From positions 1,116,001 through 1,180,000 of the forward strand of contig NZ_JAFBBR010000001.1 in NCBI RefSeq assembly GCF_016907295.1: 64,000 nucleotides of DNA. The letters run 5' to 3'. Made by a program: the position numbers and the translations under genes. A model generated the notes under the pieces. It saw only the letters and a program-made list of their open reading frames with translations. It made no database searches and had not been told where the DNA came from. Of the stretch, positions 26,555 through 33,803 are shown one piece after another (the stretch's first letter is position 1; each line of letters starts with the position of its first letter). This DNA comes from Microbacterium dextranolyticum (GTDB taxonomy: Bacteria > Actinomycetota > Actinomycetes > Actinomycetales > Microbacteriaceae).

Positions 26555-27497
26555 GGTAGAGGGCGCGCTCGTGGAAGAGATCGTCGACGAACCATCCCAA
26601 GGAAAGCCTGTAGGTGTCGCTGACGTTGAGGCGGCAGCGGCACGGATCTACGCGAACACCAAAGGACAGGACTGGGTCGAAGACACGGAGCTGGACCTCG
26701 GAAGCAAACGTTGGAAGCCCAATGCGGTCTCGAATGATGGCACGCGACTCCTGTACGTATTTCTGCAGGATGAACTTCCGCGATACGTGCGCGATCGCCT
26801 CGGTCTTGCCGCGGAGCGGGGCATCAGGCCAACTCTGGCATTGAACCTTGCCACCCTGTTCAAGCCGGAGCTTGTGGAACTGCTGGTCGGCGTTGACGCG
26901 GATGTGATCGTGCTCGACGACTATGTCACGACTAGGCAACTCGACGCCAAGTCCGTTCTCGTTGCGCTTGCGGACGTCGAGGTGCCAGTTTCGCCGGAGC
27001 TCCGGAGGGGCGTCGCCAAGGTCGTTTGGTCGCGCATCGGCGACGGAACGTCACAGGAGAAAGGCCGACGGCTGGAGGCTCTGCTCGCGTTCACCTTCGC
27101 TCAGATACGTGATCTGAAGGTGGTCGAGCGCAACTACCGGAACGAGACGGAGGAGATCGATCTGGTTCTCCAGATCGACAACTTTAGTTCCCGAGTCTGG
27201 CAGAAGTCCGGAGTCCCGTTCATTCTCGTCGAAGCGAAGAACCGGTCGGACAAGGCATCCCAGCCGATGGTCTCCACGCTGATCACGAAGCTTCAGACCA
27301 AACGGGGGACCGCGCGCATCGCGGTGTTGGTGTCACTGGGTGGCTTCACCGATGACGCCCGGATGCAAGAGCTACGGTTCTCGACGCAGGACATCTGCGT
27401 TGTGATGATCGATCGCGCTCAACTAGAGAACCTGCTCTCAGCAGATGATGTCGATGCGGAGTTTGAGACCATCGTCCGACAGGCCATGCTTCGGTAG
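26538..27497 (+). CDS. PD-(D/E)XK-like (Mrr-type) nuclease, candidate restriction effector
   Basis: 319 residues, starting 17 bp inside the ParB-like gene. The N-terminal about 165 residues are of unrecognised fold (LYVFLQDELPRYVRDRL, ALNLATLFKPELVELLVG). The C-terminal domain fits a PD-(D/E)XK nuclease: KGRRLEALLAF (Glu180), ETEEIDLVLQ (Asp208) and FILVEAKNRSD (Glu232-x-Lys234), followed by a helical region and strand IAVLVSLGG. That E...D...ExK spacing is the metal and catalytic set of Mrr/Holliday-type nucleases. With the methyltransferase and ParB-like genes it forms an operon resembling restriction-modification. The stop codon abuts the arm-type repeat beside the att site. Confidence 0.82.
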   Translation: MSRTAEVEGALVEEIVDEPSQGKPVGVADVEAAAARIYANTKGQDWVEDTELDLGSKRWKPNAVSNDGTRLLYVFLQDELPRYVRDRLGLAAERGIRPTLALNLATLFKPELVELLVGVDADVIVLDDYVTTRQLDAKSVLVALADVEVPVSPELRRGVAKVVWSRIGDGTSQEKGRRLEALLAFTFAQIRDLKVVERNYRNETEEIDLVLQIDNFSSRVWQKSGVPFILVEAKNRSDKASQPMVSTLITKLQTKRGTARIAVLVSLGGFTDDARMQELRFSTQDICVVMIDRAQLENLLSADDVDAEFETIVRQAMLR

Positions 27498-27516
27498 GGG
27501 GACCAGAAGGGGACCA
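27498..27516. repeat. arm-type repeat, left of att copy 1
   Basis: GGGGACCAGAAGGGGACCA: two GGGGACCA octamers 3 bp apart, directly after the nuclease stop codon. The same arrangement recurs at 29247-29265 and 41597-41614, and inverted at 27718 (split by the ISL3 insertion). Next to it is CATGCAAACCATGCA (27521-27535), also repeated beside the second att copy. Position around the tRNA-type core suggests integrase or excisionase arm-binding sites. Confidence 0.55.
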
Positions 27517-27603
27517 CAACCATGCAAACCATGCAATCCATGACGCGCGATGAGGGCTCCTGAGCCGCAGAACTACGCGGAAAGCGAGGCCGAGCGGCCT
27601 CTT

Positions 27604-27653
27604 TGGACGCCTGGGGGTCAGGGGGTCGCAGGTTCAAATCCTGTCAGCCCGAC
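27604..27653. repeat. att copy 1: 3' half of a tRNA (probably tRNA-Pro)
   Basis: 50 bp ending in GGTCGCAGGTTCAAATCC and CCCGAC, the T-arm and acceptor strand of a tRNA. CTGGGGGTC at its start fits the anticodon loop of tRNA-Pro(GGG). The 5' half of a tRNA is absent, so this is an attachment core rather than a functional gene. It matches 41701-41750 at 48 of 50 positions. Confidence 0.8.
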
Positions 27654-27656
27654 AAA

Positions 27657-27692
27657 AAAGCCCTGATGAGAAGCCATTTTCATCAGGGCTTT
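27657..27692 (+). terminator. hairpin terminator after att copy 1
   Basis: Perfect stem AAAGCCCTGATGA (27657-27669) / TCATCAGGGCTTT (27680-27692) with a 10-nt loop, directly after the tRNA 3' end. This is a typical tRNA terminator position. A related hairpin follows the second att copy. Confidence 0.75.
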
Positions 27693-27732
27693 GTCATGTC
27701 TTCCGACGGGTTTTTGTTGGTCCCCCTTTGGT

Positions 27733-29158
27733 GGCTCTTCGGAATCAAGGGTGTAGGGAGGGTCTGAAACCTCCGGCCTCGAGCAGGCTCCTGGCTGTGT
27801 AGTTCGCGAGGTTGCGGAAGCCGAGCGCGGAGCCGCGGAGATGCTCGAGTCGGCCGTTGATCGCCTCTGTCGGACCGTTGCTCGTGCCGGCCAGGTCGAA
27901 GAACGCGAGGACGTCCGCGGCGCGCTGCTTCAACGTCCGACCGAGCCGGCAAATCTCGGCCAGCATCGCGGGGACGCCACTGCTGACGGAATCGATCACC
28001 GCCCGCATCATCTCCTTCGCCTTGTTCTTGTCGGGTTCGCGGTAGGCGGCGACGATGCGCTGGTAGATGCCCCAGGTCGCTTCGACCTCGACGTGCTCCT
28101 CGGCGGCGAACACCGCGTCGAGCCGCGCGGTCTGCTTCTCGGTGAGGAAGCTCGCGCCGGTGTGGAGGGTGCGGCGGACCCCGTAGAGCGGGTCGCCGGC
28201 GTGACCGCGGTGCCCGAGGGTGTCTTGCTGGACGCGCTGCCGGGTCCGGTCGAGCGCGTCGCCGGCCAGGCGGACGACGTGGAACGGGTCCATCACCGGA
28301 ACCGCGTCGGGGAGCTCTTCGGCCGCGGCCGTCTTGAACCCGGAGAACCCGTCCATCGCGACCACCTCGATCCGGCTCGACCACTCCGCAGGCCGGGCGG
28401 CGAGCCACTCCTTGAATACCTGCTTCGACCGGCCCTCGACCATGTCCAGCAGCCGTGCGGGACCTGTCTTGTTGCGGGCGGGCGTGAGGTCGATGATCAC
28501 GGTCACGTACTTGTCACCGAACCGGGTGTGACGCCAGACGTGCTCGTCGACGCCGATCGTGGTGACGCCGTCGAACCTGGCCGGATCGTCGATCAGCCGC
28601 CGCTTGCCCTCGGCGAGGATCGCGGTGTTCGCGGTGTGCCACGACACCCCCAGGCCTGCCGCGGCGCGGGAGACGGTGAGGTGGTCGACCACGATCGCCT
28701 TCAGCGCCCACCCGACCCCGCCGCGGGAGATCTTCGCCCGCCGCGCCGCCGCGTTCGTCGTGTCCTGCCGCCAGGTGCGGCGGCAGTGGCCGCACCGGTA
28801 GCGGCGCACCCGCACCAGCAGCGTCGTGGGCCGGTGACCGAACGGCTCGTGCGCGAGCGGACGCGTCACGGTGTCGCGCGGCACGCCCTCGGCGCCACAC
28901 TTCCGACACCACGGGTCATCGTCAACGACGCGGCACTCGAGTACCGCCCGGTCGGGCTCGATCAACTGGCCGATGGCTTCGAGGCCGAGCTCATCGAGAC
29001 GGCAGAACGTGGTGAGGTCAGGGGTCGCGAACGTAGGGTGGTGCAAGTCGAGGTCTTCCGGCAGATGGGCAGTGTGAGAACTTCCATCCTGGAAGACCTC
29101 GACGTCTATCCGCGAACCAGCCGCCGACCCTCGACTACACCCTCAACTGCGAAGAGCC
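27733..29158 (-). mobile_element. intact ISL3-family insertion sequence
   Basis: 1426 bp bounded by inverted repeats GGCTCTTCGGAATCAAGGG... on the left and the matching GGCTCTTCGCAGTTGAGGG... (reverse complement, ending at 29158), continuing to GTGTAG. It is flanked by a perfect 8-bp target duplication CCTTTGGT (27725-27732 and 29159-29166), as expected for ISL3. The insertion interrupts an inverted arm-type repeat (GGTCCCCCTTTGGTCCCC) near the integrase. Confidence 0.93.
27745..29046 (-). CDS. ISL3-family transposase
   Basis: 433 residues from a TTG at 29046. The N-terminal zinc-binding and HTH region has WCRKCGAEG and YRCGHCRRTWRQ (two CxxC pairs). The DDE core follows: GVTTIGVDEHVWRHTRFG (first Asp), VVAMDGFSGF (second Asp), VMDPFHVVRLA, and near the C-terminus GTSNGPTEAINGRLE (Glu). 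Length and motif order are complete, so the element could still be active. A 5' leader of about 90 bp containing a GTCGAGGTC.../...GACCTCGAC hairpin precedes the gene. Confidence 0.95.
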   Translation of the reverse strand: MHHPTFATPDLTTFCRLDELGLEAIGQLIEPDRAVLECRVVDDDPWCRKCGAEGVPRDTVTRPLAHEPFGHRPTTLLVRVRRYRCGHCRRTWRQDTTNAAARRAKISRGGVGWALKAIVVDHLTVSRAAAGLGVSWHTANTAILAEGKRRLIDDPARFDGVTTIGVDEHVWRHTRFGDKYVTVIIDLTPARNKTGPARLLDMVEGRSKQVFKEWLAARPAEWSSRIEVVAMDGFSGFKTAAAEELPDAVPVMDPFHVVRLAGDALDRTRQRVQQDTLGHRGHAGDPLYGVRRTLHTGASFLTEKQTARLDAVFAAEEHVEVEATWGIYQRIVAAYREPDKNKAKEMMRAVIDSVSSGVPAMLAEICRLGRTLKQRAADVLAFFDLAGTSNGPTEAINGRLEHLRGSALGFRNLANYTARSLLEAGGFRPSLHP

Positions 29159-29295
29159 CCTTTGGTCCCCTCGCCAAGGCATTGATGCCGGCTCACAGAC
29201 GTCGGAGGGCGTATCTGGCTTTCTGGAGGCCGTCGCCTGTGGATAAGGGGACCAAAAGGGGACCAGAGCCTCCGATCGTGGCTCCTGGCTACCCG
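29159..29295. repeat. arm-type repeat region between ISL3 and integrase gene
   Basis: This 137-bp stretch contains GGGGACCAAAAGGGGACCA (29247-29265), in the same orientation as the copies at 27498 and 41597. It also holds the right half of the inverted copy split by the ISL3 element (29159-29170). It follows the 3' end of the integrase gene, where attP arm sites are usually placed. Confidence 0.5.
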
Positions 29296-30522
29296 TCACA
29301 GTGACCTCGAGGTCTCGCGCCGGCTCGGTCTGCTGGCTTTGGCGGATCGGGCAAGAAAGGCGTTGGCCTGCTCTGCGGCTGATGCGAGGTGGCGGTCGTC
29401 GGGGTGCAGGTATCCGCGTGTGGTCTCCACGGAGGCGTGTCCGAGGATGTCCTGGAGGACGTGAAGCGGGATGCCTGCATCCGCCATCCAGGTCGCGCCG
29501 GTGTGCCGGAGGCCGTGCCGGGTGAGATCGGGCAAACCAAGATCGCTGACGATCTGGTCCCAGTTCGTCGCGTCCCGCACCGTCGCGGTCGTGAGCGCGC
29601 CGCCCTTCGGGCCGACCAGCAGCCGGTCCTCGGGCTCCTTGCCTTCCGCGAGGCGTTTCAGGATCGGGCGGAGCGGGTCGAGGATCGGGACCCGGCGCTC
29701 TCTGCGGCCCTTGGTCTGCTTCGTGATAAGCCCGCCTTTGCCGGGGTAGGTCTGCCGGGCGATCACCACGATGTTCTTGTCGAACCGGACGTCACCGGCC
29801 TGGAGGCCCGAGACCTCGGAAGAACGCGCTGCGAGGAGCGCTGCGAGCATGACGAAGTCAGAGTAGGACTGGTGAATCCTCCCGCAGGCTTCAGCGAGTC
29901 TCGTCAGCGTGCCCATGTCCGGGATCGCATGGGCACGTGGGGAAGTGTCCTCCGCGGGCTGGAGGCGGAAGGCGTTGCGGTTCAGGCTGCGCTTGGCGCG
30001 GTTCTTCGCCGGGTTGATCGCGATCAGCCCGTCCCGAACGGCCTCGTCGAGCACACGCACCAGCGGCGCGATCGAGTTCTTGATGGTCGAGGCCCCGTGG
30101 CGTTTCTCCCAGGCGTCGATGGTGCGGTCGATGATCCCGGCGGTGATTTGCGTGACGGGCAGGTGCCCGAGCGCGGGCAGCACGCGGAGCTTGAGCCCGT
30201 ACCCGTAGGTCTCCCCGGTCGAGGTCGGGTCCAATCCCCGTGCCCATCTGTCGCCGATCGCGGTGACGAACTCGGTCAGGGTCATGGACACGTCCATGCC
30301 CTTCGCGACGGACTGCCGCAACGAGTCGAAGAACACATGCGCGGCGGCCTCGTCTGGCACGATCTCCGAACGGATCACGCGGCGCTTGCTGATCGGATCG
30401 GTCCACCGGGCGCGGGCGCGAATGCCGTAGGAGCGGCGCTCCAGATCGGTGGAGATCCGCACGCCGACCGGCGGGACAGGCTTCGGCTGTGCCTGGGGAA
30501 GCGGTTCAGCCTTCCGGGGCAT
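29296..30522 (-). CDS. int: tyrosine-type site-specific integrase
   Basis: 408 residues from the ATG at 30522. The N-terminal about 75 residues are an arm-binding-like domain, followed by a SAM-like core-binding domain (about 90-180) and the catalytic domain. Catalytic residues visible are Arg in AARSSEVSGLQ, Lys near TYPGKGGLITKQTKG, HxxR in HGLRHTGATW, His in LGHASVETT and the nucleophilic Tyr in RGYLHP. Integrases of this type recombine at tRNA 3' ends, matching the att copies on either side. The start overlaps the excisionase gene by 17 bp. Confidence 0.93.
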   Translation of the reverse strand: MPRKAEPLPQAQPKPVPPVGVRISTDLERRSYGIRARARWTDPISKRRVIRSEIVPDEAAAHVFFDSLRQSVAKGMDVSMTLTEFVTAIGDRWARGLDPTSTGETYGYGLKLRVLPALGHLPVTQITAGIIDRTIDAWEKRHGASTIKNSIAPLVRVLDEAVRDGLIAINPAKNRAKRSLNRNAFRLQPAEDTSPRAHAIPDMGTLTRLAEACGRIHQSYSDFVMLAALLAARSSEVSGLQAGDVRFDKNIVVIARQTYPGKGGLITKQTKGRRERRVPILDPLRPILKRLAEGKEPEDRLLVGPKGGALTTATVRDATNWDQIVSDLGLPDLTRHGLRHTGATWMADAGIPLHVLQDILGHASVETTRGYLHPDDRHLASAAEQANAFLARSAKASRPSRRETSRSL

Positions 30523-30682
30523 TGTCGTGCTCCAGGCCGGCCAGCCAGGCATCGACCGCGTCGATGCGGTACCGGGCGATCCCGCCCAGCCGCAGGAACG
30601 GCGGCCCCTGACCGGCCGAACGCCACCGGGACAAGGTCGACTCGGACACCTTGAGGTAGGCGGCGATCTCGCGACTGTCCAT
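30506..30682 (-). CDS. xis: excisionase-type MerR/HTH_17 protein
   Basis: 58 residues from the ATG at 30682 (a GTG at 30697 is possible). The sequence MDSREIAAYLKVSESTLSRW, then GQGPPFLRLGGIARYRIDAVDAWL, is a typical winged-helix excisionase with 'wing' RLGGIARYR. Excisionases bend att DNA and direct the integrase toward excision. Coupled to the integrase gene. Its 5' end touches the relaxase remnant, so little promoter space is left. Confidence 0.88.
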   Translation of the reverse strand: MDSREIAAYLKVSESTLSRWRSAGQGPPFLRLGGIARYRIDAVDAWLAGLEHDNAPEG

Positions 30683-30696
30683 CAGCGGAGGCACCA

Positions 30697-31104
30697 CGCT
30701 TGATCGTTGGCCTCATCCCCGAAGCCACCGGCACCGTGCCTTCCGAGATGCGGCAGGCGCTGACCGAGCGACGTGACCTCATCGAGTCCCGGGCCGATGT
30801 CCTCCTCGACACCGCGCTCACCGAGAAGCACGAGTGGATCACGAAGCTCGGCGTGCAGCCGAAGCGGGCACGAGCGGCCCAAGCATGGCGGAACGCCGCG
30901 CGCACCATCGCTGCCTACCGCGATCGCTACGGCATCACCGGGTCGGCACCGCTCGGGGCACCCGCTGAAGCCGACACGCAGAAGCTCGACGCTGCCCGTG
31001 CCCGCGCCGCGCTCGACCGGGCGCAGAGCCTCGCCCAGACTGAACAACCCGACCAGGAACGCCCGCGCCGCATGGGAGCACAGCGAGTCGGACCGTCGTT
31101 GTAG
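30697..31104 (+). pseudogene. C-terminal remnant of a second MobF relaxase
   Basis: An open frame of about 135 codons starting RLIVGLIPEA. It aligns with the last about 120 residues of the relaxase at 19095 (there SRLIAGLIPYA). Shared blocks: MRQAL.ERR.LIE.RAD, W.T.LG..P, A.AWR.AA..IAAYRD.Y.IT and APLG/TPLGSAP. It lacks the whole relaxase and helicase parts. The homology begins at codon 1, within about 15 bp of the xis start, so a sharp deletion junction is likely. A TTG at 30700 could initiate, but a functional product is unlikely. Confidence 0.82.
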
Positions 31105-31372
31105 TCGGTGCCGTCCGGGAGGCCGGGGCGCTCAGGCGGTGCGCGGGTAGTCGATGGTCAACAGCGAGTCGTCCTTCAGGCCGCAGAGCACCTGCTCAGT
31201 CACCTCGCTGATCGGCACGCCTTTCGCATGCCGGGGAGCCACGTCATCGTCTTGCGGGCTCCATGCCCGCAGAACGGCCAGACGGCTGACGTGCGGAACC
31301 TGGGCCGGCAGTTCACGGAGCCAGGTCAGCAGGTGCCGACCGACCCGTCACGGTTGCCGTGAGCCGTCGTTC
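31105..31372. other. intergenic stretch with a minus-strand reading-frame fragment
   Basis: 268 bp between the relaxase remnant and the lacI-type gene. On the minus strand, 31132-31344 is open for about 70 codons and reads like protein (LLTWLRELPAQVPHVSRLAV, then VPISEVTEQVLCGLKDD). An in-frame stop lies just upstream and no good start exists, so it is probably the tail of a deleted gene. A small hairpin (31348-31362, TCACGG/CCGTGA) may end the sugar operon. Confidence 0.35.
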
Positions 31373-32425
31373 CTATGCGCTGGCCGCTGGGCCCGTGGAG
31401 TCACGGACCAGGAGAGCAGTGCTCAACCTCCGCCGATGCGCATCGACGCTCGTGCCCTCCGATGCCGCGATGGCTTCGACCAGATATTCGGCAGCGAGCC
31501 GACCCTTCGAGACGATCGGCTGACGCACCGTGGTGAGTGCGGGGCGCGTCCACCCGGCCTCGATGAGGTCATCGAACCCGGAGACGGACAGCTGAGCCGG
31601 AACCGATACGCCCGCCTCGCGGGCGCCGTCCAGCACCCCCACGGCGAGGATGTCGCTGAACGCGACGACGGCGGTCGGTCGGGGGGATGCCCCCCAGGCG
31701 CGACGGAACGCCGATGCTCCGCCCGCACGCGTGTTGGGCGCTTCGACGACCTCGATGCCGTCATCGGACAGGTCGATGCCGGCCTTGCGCAGTCCACGCA
31801 TCGCCCCGTCGAGGCGTTGCCGGACGGCGCCGCGCCAGGACGCGGGGCCGCCCTCGGCATCCGTCTCGAAGGCGACGAACGTGAACCGGCGATGGCCGAG
31901 ACCGACGAGATAGTCGACGACTTCCTCCATCGCGGCTCCGTCGTCGATGTCCACGCTGGACACGCCGTCATGATCCTCGCTGTCGACGAGGACGAAGGGC
32001 ACTCCGCGCTGCTGCAACGCCGTCACCTCTCCGCGATCGAACTCGAGTCCGCAGACGATGAAGCCGTCCACAGCCGCGTAGGGGATGGCTCGGAGCATGG
32101 ATCCCCGCAGCGGCGGTGCCAGCAGCAGAGTGAAGCCCTCCCGCTGACAGACCTGCCCGATGCCCTGCATGAACAGCGTGTAGTACGGGTTCTCCAGGAC
32201 GCGATCGAGCTGCTGCGGCAGGAGGAGACCGAGACTGTCCGTCCGTCGCCGACGCAGCATGCGCGCGGCCGGATCCTGCGAGTAGCCGAGTTCCGCCGCC
32301 GCCGCTCGAATGTTCCCGAGCGTCGTCTCCGAGAGCTTTCGCGGGTCGTTGTACGCCAACGACACGGCCGACTTCGAGACCTTGGCGCGGTCCGCGACGT
32401 CCTGCATCGTCGGACGCCGTTTCAT
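31373..32425 (-). CDS. LacI-family regulator of the maltodextrin operon
   Basis: 350 residues. The N-terminal HTH reads TMQDVADRAKVSKSAVSLAYND, followed by the hinge helix DPAARMLRRRRT. The periplasmic-binding-like sensor domain includes SLGLLLPQQ, FSDILAVGVLDGAREAGVSV and SVSGFDDLIEAGWTRP. Last gene of the operon, coupled by ATGA to the GH13 gene before it. It probably represses the operon in the absence of maltodextrin-like inducers. Confidence 0.92.
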   Translation of the reverse strand: MKRRPTMQDVADRAKVSKSAVSLAYNDPRKLSETTLGNIRAAAAELGYSQDPAARMLRRRRTDSLGLLLPQQLDRVLENPYYTLFMQGIGQVCQREGFTLLLAPPLRGSMLRAIPYAAVDGFIVCGLEFDRGEVTALQQRGVPFVLVDSEDHDGVSSVDIDDGAAMEEVVDYLVGLGHRRFTFVAFETDAEGGPASWRGAVRQRLDGAMRGLRKAGIDLSDDGIEVVEAPNTRAGGASAFRRAWGASPRPTAVVAFSDILAVGVLDGAREAGVSVPAQLSVSGFDDLIEAGWTRPALTTVRQPIVSKGRLAAEYLVEAIAASEGTSVDAHRRRLSTALLVRDSTGPAASA

Positions 32426-33801
32426 GCGGCTGCTCCACGCAGCGCGCGACGCGCCATCACGACACCCTGTGCGGGTACACGCCAGGACGCGGTCGAGACG
32501 TCGCTGTCGGCGGTCCAGGCGTCATCTCCACGCAGCTCGGGGTGGACTGTCGTATCGACGACGACCCCCTGCCCGCGATGGACGATCGTCGCCACCTGCT
32601 CATCCTCCCAGAGCCGCGACACGAGGACCGTGTCGGCATCCAGCGCCGAGACCTGCTGCGTCCCGCGTCGCAGCGCCGGCCACTCCGCTCGTCGTCGCGC
32701 GAGTGCGCCGACGCCCTCGAACAGGACCGTCGACCAACGAGCTCGCTCCCACACCATGCCCGCTCGACATCCCGGGTCGTTCTGCCCACGCATGCCGATC
32801 TCGTCGCCGTAGTACAGCATCGGCGCGCCCTCCGCGGAGAACAGGAGGGAGAGAGCGCCGAGTGTCGCTGTCTCGTCACCTGCATGTCGCGTCAACAAGC
32901 GCTCGGTGTCGTGGCTGCCGAGCAGGTTGAGCATTCCGCGATGGTATCCCTCCGGGATGCGCGCTCGGAGGCGGTTCATCCCCTCAGCGAACGTGAAGGC
33001 GTCGATGCTGCGGTCAGCGGTGAACCCGAGAATCAGATCGCGCAGCGTGTAGTTCATCGTCCCGTCCGTGAGGTCGCCCGTGAGCCACTGCTCCGGCTCG
33101 CGCCACTCCTCGGCGACGATGTAGAGGTCGTCGTCCCGTTCCTTCACGACGCGATGGAACTCTCGCCAGAAGCTCGAATTGATGAAGTACGGGACATCAA
33201 GCCTCCAGCCGTCGATCCCCTGGTCGATCCAGTACCGCGCGACATCGAAGTGGTGCGCGCGGACCTCGGGGTTGTACGCATTCCACTTCGGCAGGTACCA
33301 GCAGCCGGAGCACGTCCGGTAATTGGGACGGTCCGGCTCGACGCGGACCGGGAATCCCTCGACGGAGAACCAGTTCACGTGCGGGGACCCCGCCTCGCGC
33401 CGCACGACATCCTGGAAGGCCCAATGGCCGTCGCCGCAGTGGTTGAGCACGGCATCGAGCACCACGCGGATGCCGCGGGCGTGCGCCTCGTCGATGAGCG
33501 CACGGAAGGCGTCGAGGTCACCGAGGCGATGGTCGATCCGGAAGTAGTCGACGGCGTCGTAGCGATGGTTGGTGCGCGCTTCGAAGATCGGCGTGAGATA
33601 GATCGCGTTCGCCCCGACGGCGACGATGTGGTCCAGGTGCGCACGGATGCCGGCGAGGTCACCGCCGAAGAAGTTGTCGCGGGTCGGCTCCGTCTCCCAC
33701 GGGACGACGTCGGGCGGGTCGAGAGAAGGATCCCCGTTGGCGAAGCGGTCGGGGAAGATCTGATAGAAGACGGCGTCGGCGAGCCAGTCGGGAGCGGTCA
33801 T
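32422..33801 (-). CDS. GH13 alpha-amylase family enzyme (neopullulanase/cyclomaltodextrinase-like)
   Basis: 459 residues from the ATG at 33801. No signal peptide, so cytoplasmic. The TIM-barrel motifs are LDAVLNHCGDG (region I), GWRLDVPYF with the nucleophile Asp202 (II), IVAEEW with acid/base Glu231 (III) and LLGSHDTERL with Asp298 (IV). The MPKF-type PKWN at about 171 is a marker of the neopullulanase/cyclomaltodextrinase subgroup. The N-terminal extra domain of that subgroup is missing: it begins directly with DAVFYQIFPDRFANGD. Likely hydrolyses imported maltodextrins. Confidence 0.9.
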   Translation of the reverse strand: MTAPDWLADAVFYQIFPDRFANGDPSLDPPDVVPWETEPTRDNFFGGDLAGIRAHLDHIVAVGANAIYLTPIFEARTNHRYDAVDYFRIDHRLGDLDAFRALIDEAHARGIRVVLDAVLNHCGDGHWAFQDVVRREAGSPHVNWFSVEGFPVRVEPDRPNYRTCSGCWYLPKWNAYNPEVRAHHFDVARYWIDQGIDGWRLDVPYFINSSFWREFHRVVKERDDDLYIVAEEWREPEQWLTGDLTDGTMNYTLRDLILGFTADRSIDAFTFAEGMNRLRARIPEGYHRGMLNLLGSHDTERLLTRHAGDETATLGALSLLFSAEGAPMLYYGDEIGMRGQNDPGCRAGMVWERARWSTVLFEGVGALARRRAEWPALRRGTQQVSALDADTVLVSRLWEDEQVATIVHRGQGVVVDTTVHPELRGDDAWTADSDVSTASWRVPAQGVVMARRALRGAAA

Positions 33802-33803
33802 GG

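Noticed and set aside
27604..27653. Possible intact tRNA-Pro gene
   Set aside because: Only the anticodon-loop to 3' end part is present; the preceding bases do not form D-arm or acceptor 5' strand. The same holds at 41701-41750.
27841..29304. Plus-strand open frame of 487 codons opposite the ISL3 transposase
   Set aside because: Antisense shadow of a transposase with complete DDE motifs and terminal repeats.
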